Below are positions 32,933-41,777 of a DNA stretch of 64,000 nt, in pieces; within the stretch, counting starts at the first letter, position 1, and each line of letters starts with the position of its first letter. Below the pieces are notes generated by a model. The model worked only from the letters and a program-made list of their open reading frames with translations, was not told where the DNA came from and ran no database searches. Source of the DNA: Prevotella sp. (GTDB lineage Bacteria > Bacteroidota > Bacteroidia > Bacteroidales > Bacteroidaceae); contig JAFZIY010000007.1 in assembly GCA_017554105.1 (NCBI GenBank), positions 1-64,000 on the forward strand, written 5' to 3'. A program made the position numbers and the translations under genes.

Positions 32933-34036
32933 TTACCTGCGGCCTCCGAAGTGACCGCCACCGCCGCCACCGCTGCGGCTTCCGCCACCGAAGGAACCTC
33001 CTCCACTGCTACGGCTTCCGCCACCGCCGCCACTACTGTATGAGCCGCTACGTGAGCCGCTGGTGCTATAGGATGAGGATGACTGAGAAGCAGAACGATG
33101 CGAGCTGGATGAGCTGCTGTTGGAGTTATAGCTGCGATTGCCGGAACTGCTGCTTGAACTGCTGCTACGGTTGCCGAACGAACCACCACCGCCACCTCCG
33201 CTGCGGCTGCTGCCACCATAGGTTGATGAGCCTCCATAGGTTGATGACGAACGTGAGCCGGATGTGTCAACGTTACCATATCTGCGAGTGCCACTGGCAC
33301 CAGAAGAAGTACCTCTGTTTGTCCTAAGACCTGTACCGTAGCCACGATGTCCACCACCATGAGAACCTGTTCCGCGACCGGCTATGCCGCCTCTCGCGTT
33401 ATTGCCATGATAGTTGCCGCCATAGTCGCGATGATAAGAGCCATACCAGCCACCATAGCCACCATAGCCGTACCAACCTCCATAGCCATACCAGCCACCA
33501 TAATAATATGGACGATAATACCAGCTGTTGTAAGGATAGAAATAGTACCAGTCGTACCAGAATGGGTCGTAAATGCCATACCAGCCGGGGTACCATAAGT
33601 TAGAGTACAAGAAATGGCGATAAGGGCTATATCCATAGAAGCCGTAGTAGCTGTACCATGGGTCGTACCAATAGAAATCGTCGAAACGACTCATCCTGCG
33701 GCTGTATGCATAGTCATCCTCCTCGTCGAAATCAGGAGCGTTGAAGACCTGAGTACTGTCCTCAGCACTGGAATGGAACTCAATGATATCATTACCCAGA
33801 GAGTCGGTTCCTATAACCTCATAAGTGCTCTTCATGGGACGCCTGTTGTACTCATCGACGTCCCTCGACGAACCATAATAAGTAGGAGCATCCTGACTCT
33901 GAGAAACAGATTGTTGAGTAGTTACCTTCTCGGCACTCTTCTTCGGGGTGAAGTAGAGGTCGTCGTCCTGTGCCTGCATTACAACTGGAAACATGCCTGC
34001 AAAGACTGTCAATAATATCAACTTCTTCATTTCCAT
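32933..34036 (-). CDS. Exported low-complexity Tyr/Trp/Gly/Ser-rich protein
   Basis: 367 residues; signal peptide (MKKLILLTVFAGMFPVVMQA; the ATG at 34030 is as good a start as 34036). An acidic linker is followed by an aromatic block (about 110-190: WYDPWYSYYGFYGY, YYGGWYGYGGWYG), then Gly-rich and Ser-rich stretches ending in GGGGHFGGRR. The composition suggests a disordered or amyloid-like surface protein. It sits 5' of the FadL-type porin in the same operon. No enzymatic motif is visible. Frames in the opposite strand here are composition artefacts. Confidence 0.65.
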   Translation of the reverse strand: MEMKKLILLTVFAGMFPVVMQAQDDDLYFTPKKSAEKVTTQQSVSQSQDAPTYYGSSRDVDEYNRRPMKSTYEVIGTDSLGNDIIEFHSSAEDSTQVFNAPDFDEEDDYAYSRRMSRFDDFYWYDPWYSYYGFYGYSPYRHFLYSNLWYPGWYGIYDPFWYDWYYFYPYNSWYYRPYYYGGWYGYGGWYGYGGYGGWYGSYHRDYGGNYHGNNARGGIAGRGTGSHGGGHRGYGTGLRTNRGTSSGASGTRRYGNVDTSGSRSSSTYGGSSTYGGSSRSGGGGGGSFGNRSSSSSSSSGNRSYNSNSSSSSSHRSASQSSSSYSTSGSRSGSYSSGGGGGSRSSGGGSFGGGSRSGGGGGGHFGGRR

Positions 34037-34207
34037 TTTGTTTATATTAATCGTTAAAAACTATGTTTACACTATATTTCAAGTGCAAAAATAATTTGAT
34101 TTTATTTGCAAATATACGGAAAAACCCTAAACGATGATAGGTTTTTCCCTATTTTTTGTAAATTTGCACACGAAATTTAACGTTTCACTACCTAAAAATT
34201 GTTTACT

Positions 34208-35098
34208 ATGAAATATATTGAGGTTGATTTCACGTTCTCGAATGGAGACAACAAGGGTATTGGCGAGGAGGCTCTGCTCGCAACGGCCCGTGACATTACC
34301 GCATCTATTGCCGGAGAGATAGGCTTTGAGAGCTTCATTGAGACAGATGAGGGCATGAAGGGATACATTCTTGAGGAAATGTTCCATAAGAGCACTCTCG
34401 ATGAATGCCTGAAAGATTTCCCGCTCGAAGGCATCAGCGTCGGCTATACCTATAAGAATGCCGAGTATCGCAACTGGAACGAGAAATGGGAAAGCGAAGG
34501 CTTCGAGCCTATCTATATCGACGACCTCTGCGTAATACACGACACCACGCACCTTCCCGACGGCAACAACAAAGCCCTGGATATCGTCATCGATGCGAGA
34601 CTGGCATTCGGCACAGGCAATCACGAGACGACAAGGATGATCGTGGAGACAATGTTCGAGACGGAAATAAAGGGCAAGCGGATGCTCGACTGCGGCTGCG
34701 GTACAGGTATCCTGTCGATAGTTGCGGCAAAGCAGGGCGCGGCACATGTGACCAGCTACGACATCGACGAGTGGAGCGTAAGCAACACTGAGCACAACGC
34801 GGAGCTGAACGGTGTCAGGAGTTCCATTGAGGTGCTTTATGGCGATGCCAATGTCCTTACACACGTCTCAGGTGTCTTTGACGTGATAATAGCAAATATC
34901 AACCGCAACATACTGATTAACGACATGCCGTATTTCAAGGAAGTGCTGGCATCTGACGGCACACTAATACTCAGCGGATTCTACGAGGAAGACGTGCCTC
35001 TGCTCGTCGAGAAGGCAAGTTCGTTAGGACTGCTCTACGAAAAGAAGAAATGTGAGAACAACTGGGCAATGATAGTGTTGAGGGCACAGTCTTACTAA
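34208..35098 (+). CDS. prmA: Ribosomal protein L11 methyltransferase
   Basis: About 296 residues from the ATG at 34208 (a frame to a TTG at 34199 exists). Rossmann SAM-binding motif LDCGCGTGILS (about 160-170), GTGNHETT upstream and a C-terminal IANINRNIL (the NPPY-equivalent, here ANIN) identify PrmA, which trimethylates ribosomal protein L11. A TAAATTTG -7 element is at 34159-34166. It converges with the lysozyme gene, the two stops overlapping by 4 bp. Confidence 0.92.
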   Translation: MKYIEVDFTFSNGDNKGIGEEALLATARDITASIAGEIGFESFIETDEGMKGYILEEMFHKSTLDECLKDFPLEGISVGYTYKNAEYRNWNEKWESEGFEPIYIDDLCVIHDTTHLPDGNNKALDIVIDARLAFGTGNHETTRMIVETMFETEIKGKRMLDCGCGTGILSIVAAKQGAAHVTSYDIDEWSVSNTEHNAELNGVRSSIEVLYGDANVLTHVSGVFDVIIANINRNILINDMPYFKEVLASDGTLILSGFYEEDVPLLVEKASSLGLLYEKKKCENNWAMIVLRAQSY

Positions 35099-35898
35099 TC
35101 TATCGTAAGTTTCATGAGGTCGTAGTAGCTTCCGTTATATATATCCAAATCCACATTGCCCGTTATACCCGGCAACTTGCCTGCGTCGGTATGCTGCCAG
35201 AACTTCCACGGGCCTTTATACTCCACCTTGTCAACATAATAATGGGCTATCCAATAGGGATAGTCGTCGAAGACCGGGGCGTCAAGATACTCGGTCTTGA
35301 ACTTGTAGTAAGTGTATATGATGGGCTTTACATGGTAGCGGTCCTCCACGATATGCAGCCATGTGAGCACGTCCCTCTGGAAATCCTCCACAGAGACATT
35401 GGCGGGCTTGTGCTCCACATCAAGCACGGGAGGCAGGTCGCCCTCCAGCAACTTCACGTTCTTGAGGAAGAACTGCGCCTGCTCTCTTGGAGTCGATTTG
35501 TTGCTCCAGAAATGATATACGCCCCGTATAAAGCCATGTTCGCGTGCATTATAGAAATTGGATACAAATGTCTTGTCGACGCGTGAGGAACCTTCCGTAG
35601 CCTTCATTATGACGAATCGTACGGGATGGCCCTGTATCGTAGCCTCCTGAAGGTCCTTCCAGTTTATCTTGCCTTGATAGTGACTGATGTCTATTCCATG
35701 TATCTCGTAGCCTTCTGGATAGTCGGCGTCGCCATATATGGCTCTCCACCTGAAACTATAGGGACTGATAAAGAAATAATAGAAGGCTGCGATGTATGCA
35801 ATGACAATAACAAAACCACCAAACCACCATGTCCATGAAGGCAGCCTGCTGAAGAATGACTTCTTCCTACTTCTGTGGTGGTGTCGTTTGGCAGTCAT
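35095..35898 (-). CDS. Membrane-anchored GH25 lysozyme
   Basis: About 267 residues from ATG 35898; a frame to 35934 adds 12 residues. A basic N-terminus and one membrane helix (about 18-45, WWFGGFVIVIAYIAAFYYF) are followed by the GH25 muramidase domain: GIDISHYQGKINW, FVIMKATEGSS, GVYHFW, PPVLDVEHK (catalytic D-x-E) and WKFWQHTDAGKLPGI. It cleaves the MurNAc-GlcNAc bonds of peptidoglycan, probably held at the inner membrane facing the periplasm. The 4-bp tail overlap with prmA is notable. Confidence 0.9.
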   Translation of the reverse strand: MTAKRHHHRSRKKSFFSRLPSWTWWFGGFVIVIAYIAAFYYFFISPYSFRWRAIYGDADYPEGYEIHGIDISHYQGKINWKDLQEATIQGHPVRFVIMKATEGSSRVDKTFVSNFYNAREHGFIRGVYHFWSNKSTPREQAQFFLKNVKLLEGDLPPVLDVEHKPANVSVEDFQRDVLTWLHIVEDRYHVKPIIYTYYKFKTEYLDAPVFDDYPYWIAHYYVDKVEYKGPWKFWQHTDAGKLPGITGNVDLDIYNGSYYDLMKLTID

Positions 35899-36039
35899 GA
35901 TATAAGTTTTGAAAAGCTTATGATTGGGAACCATAAAGCATAGGAATCATTAACGAAAAGGATATCTTTCATATCACGAAAGGACATCTTTCGCAACCTA
36001 AGCGATATGCTTCCCAATCACGAGCGATTTGGAATGATT

Positions 36040-37680
36040 TTACATCTTGCCCTGCTCGAGAGCGAGAGTCATGGTAGGCTGGTCGCAAACCTCTGACGGT
36101 CCCCAGTACTGGATAGGACCAGGATAGGTGAAGCATGTCTCCCTTGCCCACTCTTCGCGCTGTGCCTCGAAGGTCTTGAATGGTGCTCCGTCAAGGTCAA
36201 CAAGAGCCTTGCGGATAACCGGCTTCATCTGTCCGTTACGACGCTCCATGTTCATCATCATAGTGATGGGCACACCACCGGCAATCCACTCGTCTGCAGG
36301 AGCGGTGGTATTCTTCACGATGGCCATGTAGCCTGTCTTGCCTGCTGCGATGAGCTGTGCTGCGCTGGTACCGAGTGCATAGCAATAATCTGCATCGAAG
36401 TTAGAAGGAGCAGCACAACGGCCCTCATAGCCGAAGAAGTGATGCTGTGTACCGAACTTACCGACATACTTGCCAGCCTTCTTCATCTTCTCAAGTTTCT
36501 GGGCTACCATCGTAGAGAGCAACTTCTCTGTCTCGATGAGTGATACCTGAACATTTCCGTGTGGGTCACGGTCGAGAGCCAACTGACGAGCCACACCGAC
36601 AGGCAGGCTGTTGAAGACTCTCAGATTCTCCTCGGTAAGGTGGCTCTTGGCGAAGTCAACCTGCTCGTCACGACTAATCTCCTTAGCCTCTGGCAAAGCG
36701 AGAACATCGTTGAGCTGAGCGATGAGTTTCTTGATTGCAGGGATGAACTCAATGACACCCTCAGGAATGATAACAGTACCAAAGTTGTTGCCATCGGCAG
36801 CACGCTGAGCAACTGCGTTGGCAATGTAATCTACGATATCGTCGAGACTCATACCCTTAGCCTCTACCTCCTCTGAAACGAGGCAGATGTTAGGCTGAGT
36901 CTGCAGTGCACACTCAAGGGCGATGTGAGAAGCCGAGCGACCCATCACCTTGATAAAGTGCCAGTATTTGCGTGCTGAGTTACAGTCGCGCTCGATGTTT
37001 CCGATAAGCTCAGAATAAGTCTTGCATGCTGTGTCGAAACCGAAAGAAGTCTCTATCTGCTCGTTCTTCAGGTCACCATCGATAGTCTTCGGACAACCGA
37101 TTACCTGTACGCCGTAGTTCTTGGCAGCATAGTACTCTGCCAACACGCATGCGTTGGTGTTGGAGTCGTCGCCACCGATAATCACAATGGCCTGGATGTC
37201 GAGCTTGCGGATAATCTCGATACCCTTCTCGAACTGCTCTTCCTTCTCAAGCTTTGTACGACCTGATCCAATCATGTCGAAACCACCAGTGTTGCGATAC
37301 TCATCGACAATCTCCTTTGTCAGTTCCATATAGTTGTGGTCAACCAGACCGCCAGGACCGAGGATGAAACCATAGAGACGGTTCTCGGGATTCAGTTTCT
37401 TGATCTGGTCAAAGAGACCTGTGATAACGTTATGGCCGCCAGGAGCCTGACCACCAGAAAGGATGATACCGACATTCATCTTCTTCGTATTTGCCTCGTC
37501 GGCAGGAACGAACTCTACGAGCGGCATTCCATAAGTATTAGGGAATAGCGCCTTGATTTCCTCCTGATTGTCAACACTTTCGGTAAGAGCACCTTCTTTT
37601 ACCTTTACAAAGCCCTTGAGACCTTTTGGAAGTTTGGGCTGATAAGCAGCACGCGCCTGCTGCAATGCACTTTTTTTCAT
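36040..37680 (-). CDS. pfp: PPi-dependent phosphofructokinase
   Basis: 546 residues. It phosphorylates fructose-6-phosphate with pyrophosphate, replacing ATP-PFK in glycolysis. GIILSGGQAPGGHN (about 71-84), IIGGDDSNTNA (about 167-177), PKTIDGDL (about 199-206) and MGRSASH (about 246-252) are the active-site blocks; GGDD with Asp in the second position marks PPi specificity. The long form matches plant-type/Bacteroidota enzymes. A -7 element (TATTTTTG) lies at 37746-37753 on the minus strand. Confidence 0.93.
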   Translation of the reverse strand: MKKSALQQARAAYQPKLPKGLKGFVKVKEGALTESVDNQEEIKALFPNTYGMPLVEFVPADEANTKKMNVGIILSGGQAPGGHNVITGLFDQIKKLNPENRLYGFILGPGGLVDHNYMELTKEIVDEYRNTGGFDMIGSGRTKLEKEEQFEKGIEIIRKLDIQAIVIIGGDDSNTNACVLAEYYAAKNYGVQVIGCPKTIDGDLKNEQIETSFGFDTACKTYSELIGNIERDCNSARKYWHFIKVMGRSASHIALECALQTQPNICLVSEEVEAKGMSLDDIVDYIANAVAQRAADGNNFGTVIIPEGVIEFIPAIKKLIAQLNDVLALPEAKEISRDEQVDFAKSHLTEENLRVFNSLPVGVARQLALDRDPHGNVQVSLIETEKLLSTMVAQKLEKMKKAGKYVGKFGTQHHFFGYEGRCAAPSNFDADYCYALGTSAAQLIAAGKTGYMAIVKNTTAPADEWIAGGVPITMMMNMERRNGQMKPVIRKALVDLDGAPFKTFEAQREEWARETCFTYPGPIQYWGPSEVCDQPTMTLALEQGKM

Positions 37681-37910
37681 TTTGTTGTGAATTAACCTTT
37701 TAATTATTTATTGAATTTCCTTGTTTCATATTCGAAATTTGAATGCAAAAATAGTGATTTTTCACGACACAGAGAAAGAAAAAGCATTGAAAAAACCATT
37801 TTTAAGATTTTTTTTACCGCCAAAATGCTTGTCGTATTCAAAAAATAACTATATTTGCAATACTCATATTACAATCAATCAAAAAAAACATAGAAAGGAG
37901 TTCGTTTTTT

Positions 37911-38180
37911 ATGACAAACAAGAGGAACCTGAAAAAGACAATAAACAATATCTGCGACGACCTTTTCGCAGAGTGTATAGCGGCATCGTTGTATAACAAC
38001 AAAAAAGATAGCGACATCGACCCTATACTGACATCAATTATTCAAATAAACAGCGACTTCATCAGGCGCATCTCCCATCCAGAGCCAGGCATGGCACAGA
38101 AGGATTATTACAAGAGACTGATATCCGACTTCGAAAAAAGCGCCAACGAGATAGTCGACCAAATCTGCAACTTAGGATAA
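37911..38180 (+). CDS. Small conserved hypothetical protein, first gene of an operon
   Basis: 89 residues, helical, charged, no signal or membrane segment (KRNLKKTINNICDDLFAEC at its start). A TATATTTG -7 element lies at 37850-37857. It precedes an acyltransferase gene by 6 bp. I do not recognise a family; similar short proteins in Bacteroidota neighbourhoods are uncharacterised. Confidence 0.6.
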   Translation: MTNKRNLKKTINNICDDLFAECIAASLYNNKKDSDIDPILTSIIQINSDFIRRISHPEPGMAQKDYYKRLISDFEKSANEIVDQICNLG

Positions 38181-38186
38181 CAGGAC

Positions 38187-38741
38187 ATGCTCAAAAAGAT
38201 TTGTAGCTGGCTATTATACAAACAAATGGGGTGGAAAAAGGAAATAACCGAAGACCACCCCGATAAGTATATTGTATGCCTTGCACCACATACCAGCAAC
38301 TGGGATTTCATCATCGGACAGCTATATATGAGGGCCGAAGGAATGAGGACCAACTTCATGATGAAAAAGGAATGGTTTGTGGGACCTCTTGGTGTGCTCT
38401 TCCGTAAGATGGGAGGAGTACCGGTATGGCGCGACCAGAAGACAAGCCTCACCGACAACCTTGCCCAGACGGCAAAGGAAGCCAAGACCTTCAGCCTTTG
38501 CATAACACCAGAGGGAACACGTTCGAAGAACCCTGACTGGAAGAAAGGATTCTATTTCATTGCTATGAAGGCTGGAATACCCATTCTGCTCTATGGCGTT
38601 GACTATCAGAAGAAACTGATTCAATGCACCAAGACCATTGTGCCCGATGGTGACCTGGAGAGCCAGATGCGAGAAATAAAGGTTTATTACAAGGACTTCA
38701 AGGGTAAGAAGCCTGAACTATTCACTATAGGAGAACTATGA
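38187..38741 (+). CDS. PlsC-like 1-acylglycerol-3-phosphate acyltransferase family protein
   Basis: 184 residues. H-x4-D motif HTSNWD (about 32-37) and the glycerol-phosphate-binding PEGTRS (about 110-115) place it in the lysophospholipid acyltransferase family. It is short and without an obvious membrane helix, so it is peripheral. Its stop overlaps the next gene's start by 4 bp (ATGA), showing co-translation with an envelope lipoprotein. Confidence 0.85.
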   Translation: MLKKICSWLLYKQMGWKKEITEDHPDKYIVCLAPHTSNWDFIIGQLYMRAEGMRTNFMMKKEWFVGPLGVLFRKMGGVPVWRDQKTSLTDNLAQTAKEAKTFSLCITPEGTRSKNPDWKKGFYFIAMKAGIPILLYGVDYQKKLIQCTKTIVPDGDLESQMREIKVYYKDFKGKKPELFTIGEL

Positions 38742-41422
38742 TTAAGAAGAAATATCTTATTATGCTCACTGCCGTAGCGATGCTTGCAGGATGCAAATCG
38801 CACAGGAATATTGTACAGACTAATCCGACAGTGACCATCAATACCAACATACCATCAGAGACAGAGACACCAATAGGCGCGACGAAGCGAGAGGTGACAC
38901 AAAAACACAGCAACTGGGGAGTGGAATATGTTGGAGAGCCCTGGGTGAAGAACGTGTCGAAACCTATTGAGATAAGCAACGGTCTTTATAACAGACATCT
39001 CTCTGTGACGCCAAGTCACGGAAGATACTACGACCGCGGAAAGGGAAGATGGAAATGGCAGAGACCTGAACTCTTCTGCACCACCGAGGACCTCTTCACG
39101 CAGACCATCGTAATACCCTATCTCATCCCTATGCTTGAGAATGCCGGCGCTACCGTTTTCAGTTCAAGAGAACGCGACTGGCAGCGCAACGAGGTGATAA
39201 TAGACAATGACGACCGTACAAGCCAATACTACAAGGAGACCAACAACCACCGCTCATGGGAAGATGCCGGAGTGGCAGGATTCGCACAGCGCAGCGGCAC
39301 ATATATGAATGGTGAGAATCCTTTCGTCGACGGCTCTGTAAGAATGGCACGCACGGCAAACCAAAAGAACAAGAGCTATGTCACATACATGCCCAACATA
39401 CCAAAAGAGGGCAAGTATGCCGTATATGTAAGCTACGCTTCACTTAACAACAGTGTTGATGATGCTGAGTATATTGTATTTCACAAAGGCGTAAAGACAG
39501 TATTTCACGTCAACCAGAAGATGGGTGGCGGCACTTGGGTATATCTTGGAACATTTGCTTTCGACTCAGGATGCTCACAGGACAACTGTCTCGTTGTGAC
39601 CAATGTCAGTGACAAGAACGGTGTGGTAACAACCGATGCCGTACGTTTTGGAGGAGGAATGGGCAAGATACAGAGGGCAGGAAAGACAAGTGGACTGCCC
39701 AGATGCCTCGAAGGATCACGCTACAACGCACAATGGTCAGGAGCACCGCAGAGCGTATATAACGCCAAGGAAGGACAGGACGACTATACCGACGACATAA
39801 ATACCCGTTCGCGAATGACCAACTGGGTGGCTGGCGGTTCATGCTATGTCCCCAACATGCAAGGCCTGAAGGTGCCTCTCGAACTGTCGCTTGCCGTACA
39901 TAGCGATGCCGGCTACCATAACGACTATTCTTCTGTCTATGGCACTTTGTCCATATGCACTACTGATTTCCACGATGGCTTGCTCAACAGCGGTATTTCA
40001 CGTAATTACTCGAAAGACTTTGCCACTTCCCTACTCTACGACTCACAACGCGACCTCAGCTATGCATTCGGCTCATGGACAGCCCGTAAGCTTTACGACC
40101 GCAACTACTCCGAGAGTCGTCTGCCGGAAGTGCCGTCGGCAATCATAGAGACTCTGTCGCACCAGAGTTTCCCTGATATGGTATACGGACAAGATCCCAA
40201 CTTCCGCTTTACCTTTGCTCGTTCTATATACAAGACTATATTGAAGTTCGTTTCCAATATGCACAACACCTCATACGTCGTGCAACCTCTGGCACCTACC
40301 GACTTCAGCATACGTTTTGTGGGAACAAACAAGGTGAAACTCAGTTGGCAGCCAGTAAACGACCCTCAGGAGTCGTCGGCAAAGCCAACGTCGTATATGC
40401 TCTACACCTCTGTCTCAGGCGGCGACTTTGACAACGGACAGCCCGTGAGAGGCAACTCCTGCCAGATGGAACTTCAACCCGACATACTTTACAACTTCCG
40501 CGTGACGGCAGTAAACAAGGGCGGCGAGAGTTTCCCCACAGAGCAGTTGTCGGCAGCATACCATGAGGGAGCATCGCGTACCGTGATGGTTGTTAACGGA
40601 TTCCACAGACTATCGTCACCCGCCATCTATGAGACATCAAGTGAGCAGGGCTTCGACCTGAACGAGGATGCTGGTGTCACCTACGGTCCAACGGCAGGAT
40701 GGTGCGGAGCACAGACAGCATTCAGCAAGAGCACCATAGGTGTTATAAGTTCTACGGGATTAGGATTCAGCGGCAACGAACTGCAGGGTAAGTTCATTGC
40801 AGGCAACGATTTCAACTACGCTACGACACATGCCGATGCTATATTGTCTACAGGCAAGTATAACGTTGTAAGTTGTTCGAGTACCGCAGTTGAGAACGGA
40901 AGCGTCAACCTCGAGGACTACTACTGTATCGACCTCATTCTGGGACTGGAAAAGAACGACGGGCATTCGCTCATTAAATATAAGTCGTTCAGCCAGAAGA
41001 TGCAACGACTACTGAAAAACTACACTCGGAGCGGTGGACGTCTGCTCGTCAGCGGTTCATATGTCGGGTCAGACATGCAGTCAGACAGCGAGCGCGAATT
41101 CCTCAGTGACGTGCTGAAGGTGGCAAACTATGGTGAGACACCATCACGTTTCTATACAAATATCGACGGCATGGGTACAACGTTCGACATCTACCGCACC
41201 CTTAACGAGGAGCACTATGCCGCCACTTCACCAGATGTACTCCACCCTGTGGGCTCTGCCTTCTGTGCACTTCTCTATGGTGATGGACGTGGTGCCAGCG
41301 TGGCATACGACGGTCGCGACTATAAGTCGTTCGTAATGGGATTCCCCTTCGAGTGCATCACGTCATACAGCAAGCGCCATGCGGTAATGAGAGGAATACT
41401 GTCGTTCCTCATGAAAGACTGA
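38738..41422 (+). CDS. Lipoprotein with golvesin-like, amidase-like and FnIII domains (xanthan lyase-like)
   Basis: 894 residues. Signal peptide with lipobox LAGC (Cys19). The order is an N-terminal region with conserved VTPSHGRYYD; a golvesin/CBM-like domain (SYVTYMPNIPKEGKYAVYVSY); an N-acetylmuramoyl-amidase-like section (LAVHSDAG, ETLSHQSFPDM with catalytic-type His/Glu); and a fibronectin type III domain (KLSWQPVNDP); the C-terminal part is unassigned. Homologues are annotated 'xanthan lyase' without proof. The amidase-like motifs suggest cell-wall or glycan cleavage at the outer membrane. Confidence 0.65.
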   Translation: MIKKKYLIMLTAVAMLAGCKSHRNIVQTNPTVTINTNIPSETETPIGATKREVTQKHSNWGVEYVGEPWVKNVSKPIEISNGLYNRHLSVTPSHGRYYDRGKGRWKWQRPELFCTTEDLFTQTIVIPYLIPMLENAGATVFSSRERDWQRNEVIIDNDDRTSQYYKETNNHRSWEDAGVAGFAQRSGTYMNGENPFVDGSVRMARTANQKNKSYVTYMPNIPKEGKYAVYVSYASLNNSVDDAEYIVFHKGVKTVFHVNQKMGGGTWVYLGTFAFDSGCSQDNCLVVTNVSDKNGVVTTDAVRFGGGMGKIQRAGKTSGLPRCLEGSRYNAQWSGAPQSVYNAKEGQDDYTDDINTRSRMTNWVAGGSCYVPNMQGLKVPLELSLAVHSDAGYHNDYSSVYGTLSICTTDFHDGLLNSGISRNYSKDFATSLLYDSQRDLSYAFGSWTARKLYDRNYSESRLPEVPSAIIETLSHQSFPDMVYGQDPNFRFTFARSIYKTILKFVSNMHNTSYVVQPLAPTDFSIRFVGTNKVKLSWQPVNDPQESSAKPTSYMLYTSVSGGDFDNGQPVRGNSCQMELQPDILYNFRVTAVNKGGESFPTEQLSAAYHEGASRTVMVVNGFHRLSSPAIYETSSEQGFDLNEDAGVTYGPTAGWCGAQTAFSKSTIGVISSTGLGFSGNELQGKFIAGNDFNYATTHADAILSTGKYNVVSCSSTAVENGSVNLEDYYCIDLILGLEKNDGHSLIKYKSFSQKMQRLLKNYTRSGGRLLVSGSYVGSDMQSDSEREFLSDVLKVANYGETPSRFYTNIDGMGTTFDIYRTLNEEHYAATSPDVLHPVGSAFCALLYGDGRGASVAYDGRDYKSFVMGFPFECITSYSKRHAVMRGILSFLMKD

Positions 41423-41466
41423 ACGAGCCTAATTCATACAGAGCAAACATTAAAACAACGACGATA

Positions 41467-41772
41467 ATGAAAATACAAGCAAACGCTTCTGGAACAAGAA
41501 GCATAGAGGTAAGTGAGGAGCATTTGCAGACTATTGAGCGCTACTCTCTGCTGAAGAACCTCGTCGATAGCAACGGCATCGTTGACGAGGCAGTGCTCGA
41601 CAAGCTGAAACTCAACGTGCGTTCTATTCTTGAATCGCAACCATCAGCCGACAAGAGCTTGCTGGACCTGTGTCTCGATGTCATATACAACCCTAACATG
41701 AAGGCGCTGGGACTACACAACCTCGTGCTGCTCTACATCGAATACACGCAGAAAGAAGAAAGCGAGCAATAG
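41467..41772 (+). CDS. Small hypothetical protein between lipoprotein and ygiQ
   Basis: 101 residues from ATG 41467. A longer frame opens at 41353 but overlaps the preceding gene by 70 bp in another frame, so the internal ATG is preferred. The protein is helical, without signal peptide, and contains KSLLDLCLDVIYNPNMKAL. It lies 5 bp before ygiQ, probably the same transcript. No known family. Confidence 0.6.
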   Translation: MKIQANASGTRSIEVSEEHLQTIERYSLLKNLVDSNGIVDEAVLDKLKLNVRSILESQPSADKSLLDLCLDVIYNPNMKALGLHNLVLLYIEYTQKEESEQ

Positions 41773-41777
41773 AACGA

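Noticed and set aside
32812-33360. 182-codon minus-strand frame of Val/Ala-rich composition
   Set aside because: Alternate frame of the Gly/Ser-rich protein gene and porin start; composition artefact.
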